Part shown: piece after piece, positions 18,385 to 28,037 of the stretch
Layout of the letters: each line of letters starts with the position of its first letter
How positions within the stretch are numbered: position 1 is the stretch's first letter
Assembly: GCF_004208515.1 (NCBI RefSeq)
Contig: NZ_SGIM01000005.1
Coordinates: 162,083 to 226,082, forward strand
Length of the DNA: 64,000 nucleotides
Source: Acinetobacter halotolerans
GTDB lineage: Bacteria > Pseudomonadota > Gammaproteobacteria > Pseudomonadales > Moraxellaceae
Reading direction: 5' to 3'
Translations under genes and position numbers: made by a program
Notes under the pieces: generated by a model
Databases searched by the model: none
What the model was told of the DNA's origin: nothing
What the model saw: only the letters and a program-made list of their open reading frames with translations

Positions 18385-19089
18385 TCAGGGTAGAGTTGCT
18401 TCTAAATTTTGTTCTGTAGTCGGTTGTTGTAACTCATCCTCAAGAGCGGTGGGTATTTTTCTCTTTTGAATCGTGAATGAGAGCGGTAATGGGGGACATT
18501 TTTCCCACTGGGATCGAGTCGATGGAAGTTCAGAGCCATATGACACTAAATAATTCACATCCCATTGATGAGCTGCATTTATAAAATCAAGATTCAATGT
18601 ATATATTTTGGTTTCATAAGGTTGAAAAACTTGGACACTTTGTTGTTCTAAGGAGCAGTGAGGATATGGAGATCTAGCAAAGACCATATCATTTTTTTGA
18701 ATTTTAAATGGCTGACATTGATCTGCACGTTCAAAAATATAATTTGGTGTCGTGTTTTTAATTTCGACTTGTAAACTGGTTAATGGCAGATATTGGGTCG
18801 AACCAACAGGTATTGCTTGTTTACTATCTGTGAAAATGAAATGGACATTGCGCTGCATGCCCATACATTCATTATTATTCATGGCAGGTATTTTCACATA
18901 ATAAATCGTGTCTTTTTCATCATGCGAGGGGATGCTATCGCCGCCAGTTGGATTCGGTGGTTTTTGGTGTCCTGAACCACTTCCCCCTAGACTGACATTC
19001 GATGCTGAAAAGTTTTCACCACAAGCCGTTAACACATTCGCTAACCCGCAAAGTAAAAAAGTGAGACTTATATTTTTTATTGAGTTCAT
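18385..19089 (-). CDS. Putative lipoprotein, unknown function
   Basis: 234-residue protein with a lipobox LTAC (Cys23) after a hydrophobic signal. The first part of the mature chain is a flexible Gly/Ser/Pro-rich tether (about residues 30-55); the rest looks strand-rich with six cysteines (for example NNECMGM, DQCQPF, PHCSLEQ) that may pair in the periplasm. The start codon lies one base beyond the stop of the DUF6502 gene, so the two are almost certainly translated from one message. I recognise no domain. Confidence 0.75.
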   Translation of the reverse strand: MNSIKNISLTFLLCGLANVLTACGENFSASNVSLGGSGSGHQKPPNPTGGDSIPSHDEKDTIYYVKIPAMNNNECMGMQRNVHFIFTDSKQAIPVGSTQYLPLTSLQVEIKNTTPNYIFERADQCQPFKIQKNDMVFARSPYPHCSLEQQSVQVFQPYETKIYTLNLDFINAAHQWDVNYLVSYGSELPSTRSQWEKCPPLPLSFTIQKRKIPTALEDELQQPTTEQNLEATLP

Positions 19090-19090
19090 T

Positions 19091-19969
19091 TTATTTTTCC
19101 TTATAGGTATAAGGCACCTGTAGATTTATTTCTTTATCGTATTGATAAACGCCGAAACGGAATTGGAATTTTGCATTTTCTTGATCTTGATCTTTTTCAC
19201 AATATTCAATGGCGCTGTGTAAAAGTTGTTTTGCCATGTCTTGCCAAAGTTCGAGACTGAGTTGTTTAAGGGCCTCTACAGATTCGGGTGTTAGTTTCTC
19301 AACGTGCAAGGCCTGTTCTAGATGAGTAAATGGTTTGTCGCTGATGAAATTATCGATACCGGCAGCTAAATGGTCAGTCAAGTTGGCTGAAAACAATGCT
19401 TTGCTTTCCTGCATTTGGTTGTCAGGAGTAAAACTGTTTTGTTGCAAGATAACATCAGAACCATTTTGAATAACAACGCCTAGACGTTGAAGTTCAAGCA
19501 AAATAGATCGAGGGTGTTTTTCAGTCGAGATATATCGAACCAAGTCCTCAAAACTATTTTCACTGCCTGAAATTGGAATTTGATGAGGAAGATCGAGTGC
19601 GATCCATCGCGAAATTACGCGAGCTGGGACACTAATTGCAAAATTGGGTGTTTCAAGTGTTTGATTAGTTTGTTGTTTGAACGTATTGACATCTTTACGA
19701 TGCAAACCTGATAAAAGGCTAACTGCTGAATCAGTCTTATTTTGTTTGATGCGTTCTAGTTCTGTGAGTGCTTGAGCATAAAAGATTGGTTTTAGTGCGG
19801 CAGCAAAATCTGTATACCCAACCCCTGAATGAATGAGCCAACGTGCAATATGTTGCATCATTGGAAATATACTTTCCAATGTGGTTTCTGCATTTTTGGT
19901 CATCGTACTATTTTGTAGTTTGATCTGATCCACATCATTGGAATCTAGAGGCGTTCTCTGTTTAGTCAT
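19091..19969 (-). CDS. DUF6502-family protein
   Basis: 292-residue, mostly helical soluble protein. The start is placed at the ATG at 19969 (MTKQRTPLD) because GGAG lies seven bases upstream; the open frame runs a further 88 codons to 20233 but that part overlaps the divergent SH3 gene and its promoter. The sequence (FPMMQHIARWLIHSGVGYTDFAAALKPIFY and then SVLLSGLHRKDV... described here in pieces) fits the DUF6502 family, which has a helix-turn-helix-like N-terminal region. Function is unknown. A lipoprotein gene follows one base downstream. Confidence 0.72.
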   Translation of the reverse strand: MTKQRTPLDSNDVDQIKLQNSTMTKNAETTLESIFPMMQHIARWLIHSGVGYTDFAAALKPIFYAQALTELERIKQNKTDSAVSLLSGLHRKDVNTFKQQTNQTLETPNFAISVPARVISRWIALDLPHQIPISGSENSFEDLVRYISTEKHPRSILLELQRLGVVIQNGSDVILQQNSFTPDNQMQESKALFSANLTDHLAAGIDNFISDKPFTHLEQALHVEKLTPESVEALKQLSLELWQDMAKQLLHSAIEYCEKDQDQENAKFQFRFGVYQYDKEINLQVPYTYKEK

Positions 19970-20173
19970 TCTATCTCCAGTGTGGATGGATACCCATAAA
20001 AAAGTATAAGCGTTTATGTGTGAAATATTAACAGAATGACGAGAAAGATTAAAAAATCTTACAAAATAGGTATCCGATATTAACCTTGGTGATCTTGAAT
20101 TGGCTTGAAATTGTATTTTTTTTGACCCATTATTATAAATGTTAAATTTTAACATTTTTTGAGGGTGGCAGAA

Positions 20174-20566
20174 ATGAACAACATTAAAGGATGGCTCATT
20201 ATCGTGAGTGTGATGATTCCAATGAACAGTCATGCCGGATTTGCTGATACTTTGAGAGACCTTCGTAATACCTTAGGTCAGGTCAGTGAAACGACGAAGC
20301 AAGTTGCAGGGATTTCCCAAGATGTGAAAAACACGAGCGGACAAAATCAACAAGCGGCAATACAAACAAACTTAGTGACGGGTCAGACATTACGTCCCAA
20401 AATTAATAATATTTCACTTTATCAATCGGCCAATAAATCAAGTGCTGTGATGTATAAGCTTTCCAAATCAACCGATTTAGTTTTCTCTGGCAATGTGCAA
20501 CAAGGGCTTTATGAAGTCGCAACGGATCATGGGACAGGCTGGGTTGAAGGTCATTTGGTGCAATAA
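20174..20566 (+). CDS. Exported SH3-domain protein
   Basis: 130-residue protein with a signal peptide (cleavage probably after NSHA, residue 21). A short helical stretch with heptad character (about 25-55) leads to a bacterial SH3-like domain (about 70-130: LYQSANKSSAVMYKL, then GLYEVATDHGTGWVEGHLV). Such domains often bind cell-wall peptides in the periplasm; here the partner is unknown. The ATG at 20174 is chosen because GAGGGTGG lies a few bases upstream. It is transcribed away from the DUF6502 gene. Confidence 0.78.
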   Translation: MNNIKGWLIIVSVMIPMNSHAGFADTLRDLRNTLGQVSETTKQVAGISQDVKNTSGQNQQAAIQTNLVTGQTLRPKINNISLYQSANKSSAVMYKLSKSTDLVFSGNVQQGLYEVATDHGTGWVEGHLVQ

Positions 20567-20677
20567 GATCTAAGTCAGTGAAAACAGATCACATCTTTCA
20601 TGATCTATTCGCCACATTATCTGGCATACCTATATAGCAGCAATTTGATCAAGTGTGTGTAGCTAAAGTCAGATATC

Positions 20678-20706
20678 TTGTCATTTTTCTTGTAGTGATA
20701 TTTTAT
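20678..20706 (+). promoter_or_regulatory. Promoter of a candidate sRNA/small-protein transcript
   Basis: A -35 TTGTCA (20678-20683) and a -10 TTTTAT (20701-20706) are separated by 17 bases, inside a gene-free stretch. A small stem (TAAGAT/ATCTTA, 20708-20724) lies at the predicted start site. Confidence 0.5.
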
Positions 20707-20712
20707 CTAAGA

Positions 20713-20865
20713 TGAGAAATCTTAGGAGTAACAAGCCAACAGATGTTGATACGGTGACGGGTAGGATTGATGGAGGATGTTTAATTGTATTTAGATCATC
20801 CCGATAAAGTCGCAAGGGAATGGCTTAAAGCAAAACAGACTTATTTTTGAGATAAGTCTGTTTTC
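20713..20865 (+). ncRNA. Candidate small RNA, possibly encoding a 21-residue peptide
   Basis: The 314-base gap 20567-20880 has no ordinary gene but has a plausible promoter and a strong terminator about 150 bases apart. A long-range pairing AAGCCA (about 20733) with TGGCTT (20821-20826) could close the body of the RNA. Within it, GGAGG (20772-20776) stands eight bases before TTG at 20785, which opens a 21-codon frame to TGA at 20850 reading LDHPDKVAREWLKAKQTYF after the start; it looks amphipathic. Four GGA motifs are present but I see no GacA box. Whether this is an RNA regulator, a small protein or both is open. Confidence 0.45.
20835..20865 (+). terminator. Terminator, candidate sRNA / acyltransferase gene
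   Basis: The ten-base stem ACAGACTTAT/ATAAGTCTGT with loop TTTTGAG is followed by TTT on the plus strand, and A residues on the left allow use from the minus strand too. Confidence 0.85.
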
Positions 20866-20880
20866 TTATTGAAGGTTGGA

Positions 20881-21816
20881 TTAATAAATACTTTCATATC
20901 CTTCAGCGCGCGTTTTAAAACGACGATGAAACCACATCCATTGTGTTGGTGCGATGCGAAGTTGGGCTTCAATAATTTTATTTACGCGAATCGCATCATC
21001 CACTTCATCTTCACTAGGCATATTCTCAACTATAGGTTCGATTAGCACTTTATATTTTGGATTTCGAATGTCTCCATAGCGATAAAAATACAGTGGAATA
21101 GCAACAGCTTTAGAAATTTTTAATAAACGGCGATGTGCGGTAACCGTCGCGGCTGGTACACCAAAGAAAGGCGCCATCACTCCTTGTTTTAAACCAAAAT
21201 CTTGATCCGGACTATACCAAATTGCCCCACCATCTTTGAGTCTACGAATAAGCCCACGCATATCATCGTGATCAATTTGATGTTTATAAATCGTATCTCG
21301 ACAGCGATAAATAAACATATCCAGCATCGGATTATCTTGTGGACGATAGACCACATCAGGTTCAAAATATTGCGAACACAGATAGCCCCCTGCATCGAGT
21401 AAGGTGCTGTGCGTGCCAAGCAATAGTACGCCATGACCTTGTGCTTGGGCATTTTGAATATGTTCCAGTCCTTCAATATGGTGACGATTCTTAAACCATT
21501 TTGGGCAATACCACGCATTCAGGGTCTCAAACATGCCAAGCATCATGTCAATGAAGACTTTTTTTGCATTGGTTTCAACTTCCGCAGGCGACCATTCAGG
21601 GAAGCACACTTCCATATTCCGTAATGTGGTTTTACGACGTGAGCGGAGTAGAGACCAACATATATGCGCCAAGCCATGTGCTAAGCGCCATTGGATTGCC
21701 CAAGGGAGGATTGCCAACGATATAAGGAAGATAATTGCGATCCAATTCTTCCAGTATTTAGGCAATAAAAATTCCCATCGAAATTCGCCAGGAATATAAG
21801 ACTGTTGTTGGCTCAT
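20881..21816 (-). CDS. lpxL: Lipid A acyltransferase, LpxL/LpxM family
   Basis: 311-residue inner membrane acyltransferase that adds a secondary fatty acyl chain to the lipid A precursor. There is one N-terminal membrane helix (about residues 25-45), the catalytic HX4D motif (H136-STLL-D141 in LLLGTHSTLLD), VYRPQDNPMLD and the YSPDQDFG motif. LpxL and LpxM share these motifs, so the choice of lpxL over lpxM is tentative. It appears monocistronic, with a shared terminator downstream. Confidence 0.82.
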   Translation of the reverse strand: MSQQQSYIPGEFRWEFLLPKYWKNWIAIIFLISLAILPWAIQWRLAHGLAHICWSLLRSRRKTTLRNMEVCFPEWSPAEVETNAKKVFIDMMLGMFETLNAWYCPKWFKNRHHIEGLEHIQNAQAQGHGVLLLGTHSTLLDAGGYLCSQYFEPDVVYRPQDNPMLDMFIYRCRDTIYKHQIDHDDMRGLIRRLKDGGAIWYSPDQDFGLKQGVMAPFFGVPAATVTAHRRLLKISKAVAIPLYFYRYGDIRNPKYKVLIEPIVENMPSEDEVDDAIRVNKIIEAQLRIAPTQWMWFHRRFKTRAEGYESIY

Positions 21817-21954
21817 AGAACTTTGATATGTGAATTAAGTTGAATTTTTGAAAAGTGTAACATGAAGTGAGTTTTTAATTCACTGATGTAACTGCAGAAT
21901 CAATCTATTCTATTGTAGAGTGTGTATTTAAAAGCAAATCGCAAAGGAAAAATT

Positions 21955-22500
21955 ATGAAAAAAATAACAATTGAACAAGGTGATATTACTCAAATGAGTG
22001 TTGATGCAATTGTCAACGCAGCAAATACTTCACTCTTAGGCGGTGGTGGTGTGGATGGGGCAATTCATCGAAAAGGTGGTGCTGAAATTTTAGCGGAATG
22101 TCAAAAAATTCGAGCGAAGCAAGGAGGTTGTAATGTAGGCGAAGCTGTGATTACGACCGCAGGAAATTTGCCAGCTAAATATGTCATTCACACTGTTGGT
22201 CCAACGTGGGTTGATGGACAATATAATGAAACTATATTGTTAAAAAATGCGTATAGAAACAGCTTTCAATTAGCAGAAAATTTACAACTAAAAACGCTTG
22301 CATTTCCGAATATTTCAACTGGTATTTATCGTTTTCCTAAACAATTCGCAGCGCAAATTGCATTAGAAATCATAAGTGCTGAATTGGATAAAGCAGATTT
22401 CGTTCAAGAAGTTGTTTTTGTGTGTTTTGATGAGGAAAATTTTAGAATTTACCAATCGCTTGCAAGTGAGTTTATAGCCCAAGGAATTGTGTGTAATTAA
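21955..22500 (+). CDS. Macrodomain protein (O-acetyl-ADP-ribose deacetylase type)
   Basis: 181-residue single macrodomain, expected to bind ADP-ribose and to hydrolyse O-acetyl-ADP-ribose or ADP-ribosylated side chains. The key motifs are there: [31 protein letters not shown] (described as residues about 8-38) and [12 protein letters not shown] (residues about 118-129). The ATG at 21955 has AAAGGA upstream; an earlier in-frame start would overlap the promoter. It is 181 residues, close to E. coli YmdB. The upstream stretch is AT-rich; no toxin partner such as DarT is encoded next to it, so this is probably housekeeping. Confidence 0.9.
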   Translation: MKKITIEQGDITQMSVDAIVNAANTSLLGGGGVDGAIHRKGGAEILAECQKIRAKQGGCNVGEAVITTAGNLPAKYVIHTVGPTWVDGQYNETILLKNAYRNSFQLAENLQLKTLAFPNISTGIYRFPKQFAAQIALEIISAELDKADFVQEVVFVCFDEENFRIYQSLASEFIAQGIVCN

Positions 22501-22549
22501 ATTGAATGAGCATCTACTCCCTAAAGAATAGATGCTCAGGAAGTTTAGC

Positions 22550-24448
22550 TTAATTGCCTTTTGACATATTTTCTAAGATATCCCAACGTTCTAACTTTTC
22601 GAGCAGTAATTCTTCAATTTCTGCGAGACGTTGACTTGCCAATGTCGCTGCATTGGCATCGCTAAGAAACCATGATCCATCAGCCAACTTTTCTGAAAGT
22701 TCCGTTTGTTCCGCTTCTAGCTTTTCCATTTCTGCTGGAAGCTGCTCTAACTCACGTTGATCTTTATAACTGAGTTTGACTTTCTTCGGTGCAGTTGCGG
22801 CTTCAGCCTTAGCTTGTGCTTTTTTTACATCACTTTTCTGATCAACCACAGTTTGATCAGGGCGTTGTTCTAAATAGTCTTGATACCCGCCAATGTACTC
22901 ATCAATATTTCCTTTACCATCAAATACCCAAGTTGATGTCACGACATTGTCCATAAAGGCACGGTCATGCGAGATCAATAATAATGTACCTTTATAATCA
23001 GAAAGCATTTCTTCAAGCAGTTCAAGCGTGACCATATCCAAGTCATTGGTTGGTTCATCCATCACAATTAAATTCGATGGTTTTAGCAATAATTTTGCCA
23101 ACAAGATACGGTTACGCTCGCCGCCAGAAAGTGCTTTTACAGGTGTGCGGGCACGTTCTGGAGAGAATAAAAAGTCTTGTAAATAGCTATAGATATGGCG
23201 ACGATTGCCATTCACATCGACAAAGTCAGAGCCTTCTGAAACGTTTGCCATGACTGACTTTTCAAGATCTAAGGCATTACGTAATTGGTCAAAATAAGCA
23301 ACTTCAAGCTGTGTACCCGTTTTAACTGAACCACCATGCTCAATGGCACCTAAAATCGCTTTGATGAGTGTGGTTTTACCGACACCATTGTCACCGACTA
23401 GACCAATACGATCACCACGTAAGACCAATGCTGAAAAGTCTTTAATAATCGGTGCATTGTTGCCAAAAGTAACACTCAGATGTTCAATATCAAATACCAA
23501 CTTGCCAGAACGGTTTGCATCCTGAGTTGCCATGCTGACTTTACCTTGTTGCGAGCGACGCGCTTTAGATTGTTCACGTAAATCTTTCAACGCACGAACA
23601 CGACCTTCATTACGGGTACGACGTGCTTTAATGCCTTGGCGAATCCAGGTTTCTTCTTCAGCTAACTTTTTGTCAAATAAAGCATTTTGTTTTTCCTCTG
23701 CTTCCATTTGCTGTGCTTTAAGCTCTAAATAGCGAGAGTAGTTACCTTCGTAGCTACGTAAAACACCACGGTCAAGCTCAATAATACGGGTCGCAATGCT
23801 GTCTACAAATGAACGGTCATGCGAAATGAACAGTAACGTTAGATTATTTTGGTCAAGCAAAAATTTCTCTAACCATTCAATACTTTCAACATCTAAATGG
23901 TTGGTTGGTTCGTCGAGTAACAGTACATCAGGTTGGGTCAACAGCGCACGCGCCAATAACACACGACGCTTACGGCCACCTGATAAATCTGCCAAATCAG
24001 CATGGGGGTCGAGGCCCATTTTGCTGAGAATAGAGTTCACTTTATTTTCTAGTGCCCAGCCATCCAACTGATCGAGCTTATGCTGTAACATGCCCATCCG
24101 ATCGCAGGCATCCATATCACCAAGTACACAGCTATCGCTGGCTTCATGGTAGGCTTTGAGTACAGTTGCGGCCTCACCAGCTCCGTCAGCTACAATGTCA
24201 GCGACCTTTCCAGAATCCATGGGTACATCTTGGGCTAACATTGAAACTGTTAAACCATTTTGAATTGAAACTTCGCCGCTGTCGGGCAATAAGCTTCCCT
24301 CAATCAGTTTAAGTAAAGTAGACTTACCTTCACCATTACGACCGATTAAACAGACTCGCTCGCCACGTTCTAGGTTAAAGTGTGCGCCATCGAGTAGGGC
24401 AGGCCCACCAAATGCGAGGTGGACATCCCTTAAAGTAATATAGGCCAT
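22550..24448 (-). CDS. uup: Uup, ABC-F family ATPase
   Basis: 632-residue cytoplasmic protein with two ABC ATPase domains and no membrane segment, the ABC-F layout. Domain one has GRNGEGKST and LSGGRKRR; domain two has GDNGVGKTT and LSGGERNR; the catalytic DEPTNHLD and DEPTNDLD motifs are both intact. The linker between them is the charged arm typical of ABC-F, and the C-terminus (about 540-630) is a coiled coil that in E. coli Uup binds DNA. ABC-F proteins act on ribosomes; Uup is also linked to transposon precise excision. slyX is divergent, 32 bases away. Confidence 0.92.
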   Translation of the reverse strand: MAYITLRDVHLAFGGPALLDGAHFNLERGERVCLIGRNGEGKSTLLKLIEGSLLPDSGEVSIQNGLTVSMLAQDVPMDSGKVADIVADGAGEAATVLKAYHEASDSCVLGDMDACDRMGMLQHKLDQLDGWALENKVNSILSKMGLDPHADLADLSGGRKRRVLLARALLTQPDVLLLDEPTNHLDVESIEWLEKFLLDQNNLTLLFISHDRSFVDSIATRIIELDRGVLRSYEGNYSRYLELKAQQMEAEEKQNALFDKKLAEEETWIRQGIKARRTRNEGRVRALKDLREQSKARRSQQGKVSMATQDANRSGKLVFDIEHLSVTFGNNAPIIKDFSALVLRGDRIGLVGDNGVGKTTLIKAILGAIEHGGSVKTGTQLEVAYFDQLRNALDLEKSVMANVSEGSDFVDVNGNRRHIYSYLQDFLFSPERARTPVKALSGGERNRILLAKLLLKPSNLIVMDEPTNDLDMVTLELLEEMLSDYKGTLLLISHDRAFMDNVVTSTWVFDGKGNIDEYIGGYQDYLEQRPDQTVVDQKSDVKKAQAKAEAATAPKKVKLSYKDQRELEQLPAEMEKLEAEQTELSEKLADGSWFLSDANAATLASQRLAEIEELLLEKLERWDILENMSKGN

Positions 24449-24480
24449 AATGTTTCCTAAAAGCTCAGATGAGGTCTGAA

Positions 24481-24726
24481 ATGACTAAACAACAAAATTT
24501 TGATGATCAAGCGTCATTGTCCGCACCCATTGAAGATTTGCAAGTCCGAATTGCATTTTTAGACGATTTAGTTGACCAACTGAACCAACAATTAGTGATT
24601 CAGACACAAGAAATTGCAGATTTAAAAAAACAAATGCAGTTCTTATATCGTCGCATAGAAGCATCGGATTTGTCAGAAGGAATCGCGACTTTTGATCCAA
24701 TGAGTGATAAACCACCGCATTATTGA
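24481..24726 (+). CDS. slyX: SlyX-family coiled-coil protein
   Basis: 81-residue protein, almost wholly one coiled coil (about residues 15-60: IEDLQVRIAFLDDLVDQLN then EIADLKKQMQFLYRRI), ending in the DKPPHY tail that marks the SlyX family. The function of SlyX is not established. The ATG at 24481 follows GAGG by ten bases; an upstream ATG at 24469 would add four residues. Confidence 0.88.
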   Translation: MTKQQNFDDQASLSAPIEDLQVRIAFLDDLVDQLNQQLVIQTQEIADLKKQMQFLYRRIEASDLSEGIATFDPMSDKPPHY

Positions 24727-24824
24727 TGAATTGAAAAAGGCATGCTGAGCACATACTGTAAGGAAAACTTGCCTTTTTGATTCAACTTATGTAACGCTAA
24801 TAAAAGAAAGTTTTGGGCTATTTT

Positions 24825-25274
24825 ATGAGTAATGTTGGAATTTGGATCACGGTAGCGATTGTACTGTTTGTACTTGGCTCGGTTTTTGGTTTGCGTGTTA
24901 GTCCTCGAGAAAAAGCACTCGGTACAATGCGTGATCAAGCACGGAAAATGGGTTTGCATCCACGTGTCATCGTTGCGCCAGAGTGGACCAAGATTCCAAT
25001 GGCAACCGAAAATCGTGCCAGTATGGTGACTTATTATAGTGTGCTGATTCCCGATGCTCGTTTAGCGTTGATGCGAGCAAGAGTGGTCGATGGAAAACTT
25101 CAAGTCGTGCAAGGTGAGCAGAAATTTAATGACTTAGCTATTGCATTAAAAGGAGTTTATGCTATTGATATGCAGGCGAACTGTGTCGGCATGTACTGGG
25201 ATGAAGAAGTTGATCTCAGAGCCACACAACTTGAAGATATGAAAACTTATTTACACGAATTAGCTAAAATCTAA
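24825..25274 (+). CDS. Conserved membrane-anchored protein, unknown function
   Basis: 149 residues. One N-terminal membrane helix (about residues 4-24) is followed by a basic stretch and a soluble domain of about 120 residues. It precedes topA by 33 bases on the same strand and probably shares its transcript. A TTG at 24813 with GAAAG just upstream is an alternative start that would add four residues. I recognise no family beyond conservation expected in Acinetobacter. Confidence 0.72.
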   Translation: MSNVGIWITVAIVLFVLGSVFGLRVSPREKALGTMRDQARKMGLHPRVIVAPEWTKIPMATENRASMVTYYSVLIPDARLALMRARVVDGKLQVVQGEQKFNDLAIALKGVYAIDMQANCVGMYWDEEVDLRATQLEDMKTYLHELAKI

Positions 25275-25307
25275 TTATTTGATTTACCACAGGAAAAATG
25301 GTTCATT

Positions 25308-27947
25308 ATGGCGAATACTCCACGCTCTGCTGCAAAAAGCACAGCAGCTTCAACCTCTGCTGCAACTAAACGTGCCTTAGTGATTGTGGAGTCGCCTGCA
25401 AAAGCGAAAACCATTAATAAATATTTAGGTTCACAATTTATCGTGAAATCTTCGGTCGGTCACGTTCGTGATTTACCGACAGGTGGGGGAAGTAAGGCAA
25501 CAGAAAAGAAGCCTGTTACCCGCGTCAAACTCACCGATGAACAAAAGGCTGAGAAAGCACAGTCAGCACTGATTAATCGTATGGGGGTCGACCCAGAACA
25601 TGATTGGGTAGCACACTATGAAGTGTTACCAGGTAAAGAGAATGTCGTTGCCGAACTGAAAAAACTCGCCAAAGATGCTGATGCAATCTACCTCGCAACG
25701 GATTTGGATAGAGAAGGGGAAGCGATTGCTTGGCACTTAAGGGAGGTTATTGGTGGTGATGACAGTCGTTACCATCGTGTGGTCTTTAACGAAATTACCA
25801 AAAATGCCATTCAAGAAGCATTCAAGCAGCCAACACGCTTAGATTTAAATCGTGTCAACGCACAACAAGCACGTCGTTTTCTCGACCGTGTGGTTGGCTT
25901 TATGGTTTCGCCGTTGTTATGGGAAAAGATTGCCCGTGGTTTATCGGCAGGGCGTGTTCAATCGGTTGCAGTTAAGCTCGTCGTCGAGCGTGAACGTGAA
26001 ATTCGTGCATTTATTCCAGAAGAATACTGGCAAGTCTTTGCAGACACTGTTTCTCAGAAAGATGACATTCGCTTAGAAGCGGTGAGACAAGCAGGTAAAA
26101 CGCTCAAGCTTAAAAATAAAGCTGAAACAGATGCTTTGCTCAGCGTGTTAAAAGACGCTGAATATAAAGTAGCATTGCGTGAAGACAAACCAACCAAAGT
26201 AAATCCAAGTGCACCTTATATCACTTCGACCTTACAACAAGCCGCAAGCACACGCTTAGGCTTCTCAGTCAAAAAAACCATGATGCTGGCGCAACGTTTG
26301 TATGAAGGTGGTTTTATTACCTATATGCGTACAGACTCGACCTTTTTGAGTGATGATGCGGTCAATATGGTACGTAATCACATTCAGCAAACCTTTGGGG
26401 ATCGATATGTGCCTGCAAAGCCAAATCGCTATGGCAATAAAGCCGGTGCGCAAGAAGCCCACGAAGCGATTCGTCCATCTGATGTGGTATTAACGGGCGA
26501 TAAACTTGCTGGTGTAGAGCGAGATGCTCAGCGCTTATATGATTTGATTTGGCGTCAATTTGTTGCGTGTCAAATGACACCAGCCGAATATTTATCTTCA
26601 ACGTTAACCGTTGAAGCAGCAAATGTAGAGCTGAAAGCCAAAGGTCGTACCTTGGTTTTTGATGGTTTTACCAAAGTTCGTGGTGCCAATAAATCTGATG
26701 ATGATGTATTGCTTCCTGCTGTTAAAGTCGGCGAAGTGCTGAAATTGGAACAACTTGATCCAAGCCAGCATTTTACCAAGCCGCCTGCACGTTTTACAGA
26801 AGCATCATTGGTTAAAGAATTAGAAAAACGTGGCATTGGTCGTCCATCGACTTATGCTGCGATTATCTCGACCATTCAAGATCGTGGTTATGTCAAACTT
26901 GAAAACCGTCGTCTGTTTGCAGAGAAGATGGGTGAAATCGTTACAGATCGCCTCGATGAAAGCTTTAACAACCTCATGAATTATGCGTTTACCGCAGATT
27001 TAGAAGGGCAACTTGATAAAGTGGCAATGGGTGATCGGAACTGGAAAGAGTTACTGGATGAGTTCTATGGCGATTTCAAAAAGCGTCTAACCAATGCACA
27101 AGGCGAAAGCGGCATGCGCCGTAATCAGCCTGTCGAAGTGGCTGATGTGCAATGCCCTGAATGTTCTCGTCCGATGCAAGTACGTACAGGTACAACTGGG
27201 GTATTCCTCGGCTGTTCAGGTTATAACTTGCCGCCTAAAGAACGCTGTAAAGGTACATTGAATCTGACACCTGTTGAGTCTTTAGCTGTGCTGTCCGATG
27301 ATGATGGCGCTGAAACAGCAGACTTGATGTCAAAACATCGTTGTCCGAAGTGTGGCACAGCCATGGATAGCTATGTGATTGATGGTGGGCGTAAGTTACA
27401 TGTTTGTGGTAACAACCCAGACTGTGATGGTTATGAGCTTGAGGAAGGTCAGTTCAAGATCAAAGGTTATGACGGTCCAACCATTCCATGTGATAAATGT
27501 GATGGTGAGATGCAGCTTAAAACAGGTCGCTTCGGTCCGTATTTTGCGTGTTCAAGCTGTGACAATACCCGTAAAGTATTAAAGAGTGGTCAGCCTGCAC
27601 CGCCTCGTGTTGATCCGATCAAGATGGAACATTTGCGTTCAACCAAACATGATGATTTCTTCGTGTTACGTGATGGTGCAGCAGGGTTGTTCTTGGCAGC
27701 AAGTAAATTCCCGAAAATTCGTGAAACACGTGCACCAAAAGTGGCTGAGTTACGTAGCGTGGCTGAGCAGTTGGACGAGAAGTATCAATTCTTATTGCAA
27801 GCACCTGATGTAGATCCTGAAGGAAATCCAACGGTGGTCAAATTTAGCCGTAAGAATCAAGTGCAATACGTGGGTTCAGAAACTCTAGAAGGTAAGCAAA
27901 CCAAATGGAGTTTAGTTTTCCAAAATGGAAAATGGGTTGAAGCTTAA
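25308..27947 (+). CDS. topA: TopA, DNA topoisomerase I
   Basis: Type IA topoisomerase that relaxes negative supercoils. At 879 residues it has the usual gammaproteobacterial length. An N-terminal Toprim domain ([19 protein letters not shown], and the [11 protein letters not shown] acidic motif) is followed by the strand-passage domain with the active-site tyrosine in [21 protein letters not shown], and three C-terminal four-cysteine zinc-binding repeats (CPECSRPMQ..., CPKCGTAMD..., CDKCDGEMQ...). A low-complexity Ala/Ser/Thr start (about residues 1-25) precedes the Toprim domain. A strong terminator follows directly. Confidence 0.98.
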   Translation: MANTPRSAAKSTAASTSAATKRALVIVESPAKAKTINKYLGSQFIVKSSVGHVRDLPTGGGSKATEKKPVTRVKLTDEQKAEKAQSALINRMGVDPEHDWVAHYEVLPGKENVVAELKKLAKDADAIYLATDLDREGEAIAWHLREVIGGDDSRYHRVVFNEITKNAIQEAFKQPTRLDLNRVNAQQARRFLDRVVGFMVSPLLWEKIARGLSAGRVQSVAVKLVVEREREIRAFIPEEYWQVFADTVSQKDDIRLEAVRQAGKTLKLKNKAETDALLSVLKDAEYKVALREDKPTKVNPSAPYITSTLQQAASTRLGFSVKKTMMLAQRLYEGGFITYMRTDSTFLSDDAVNMVRNHIQQTFGDRYVPAKPNRYGNKAGAQEAHEAIRPSDVVLTGDKLAGVERDAQRLYDLIWRQFVACQMTPAEYLSSTLTVEAANVELKAKGRTLVFDGFTKVRGANKSDDDVLLPAVKVGEVLKLEQLDPSQHFTKPPARFTEASLVKELEKRGIGRPSTYAAIISTIQDRGYVKLENRRLFAEKMGEIVTDRLDESFNNLMNYAFTADLEGQLDKVAMGDRNWKELLDEFYGDFKKRLTNAQGESGMRRNQPVEVADVQCPECSRPMQVRTGTTGVFLGCSGYNLPPKERCKGTLNLTPVESLAVLSDDDGAETADLMSKHRCPKCGTAMDSYVIDGGRKLHVCGNNPDCDGYELEEGQFKIKGYDGPTIPCDKCDGEMQLKTGRFGPYFACSSCDNTRKVLKSGQPAPPRVDPIKMEHLRSTKHDDFFVLRDGAAGLFLAASKFPKIRETRAPKVAELRSVAEQLDEKYQFLLQAPDVDPEGNPTVVKFSRKNQVQYVGSETLEGKQTKWSLVFQNGKWVEA

Positions 27948-27960
27948 TTATTGATAAAAT

Positions 27961-27990
27961 AAAAAATGCTAGCGATTTGCTAGCATTTTT
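27961..27990 (+). terminator. Terminator after topA
   Basis: The stem AAAAAATGCTAGC/GCTAGCATTTTTT with a short loop lies 14 bases after the topA stop. Confidence 0.92.
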
Positions 27991-28037
27991 TATAGAACAA
28001 ATAAAAGCAATAATTGAATCCTACTTGGGGTTAAGCA

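Noticed and set aside
19970..20233. 88-codon N-terminal extension of the DUF6502 frame
   Set aside because: It overlaps the start and promoter of the divergent SH3 gene, has no ribosome site, and a GGAG lies directly before the ATG at 19969.
21955..22500. Macrodomain protein as an antitoxin of a DarTG-like system
   Set aside because: No DarT-like toxin gene is adjacent, and the protein has only a single short macrodomain like YmdB.
22507..22538. Stem TGAGCATCTA/TAGATGCTCA after the macrodomain gene as a terminator
   Set aside because: The stem is strong but no T run follows on either strand, so I do not call it an intrinsic terminator.
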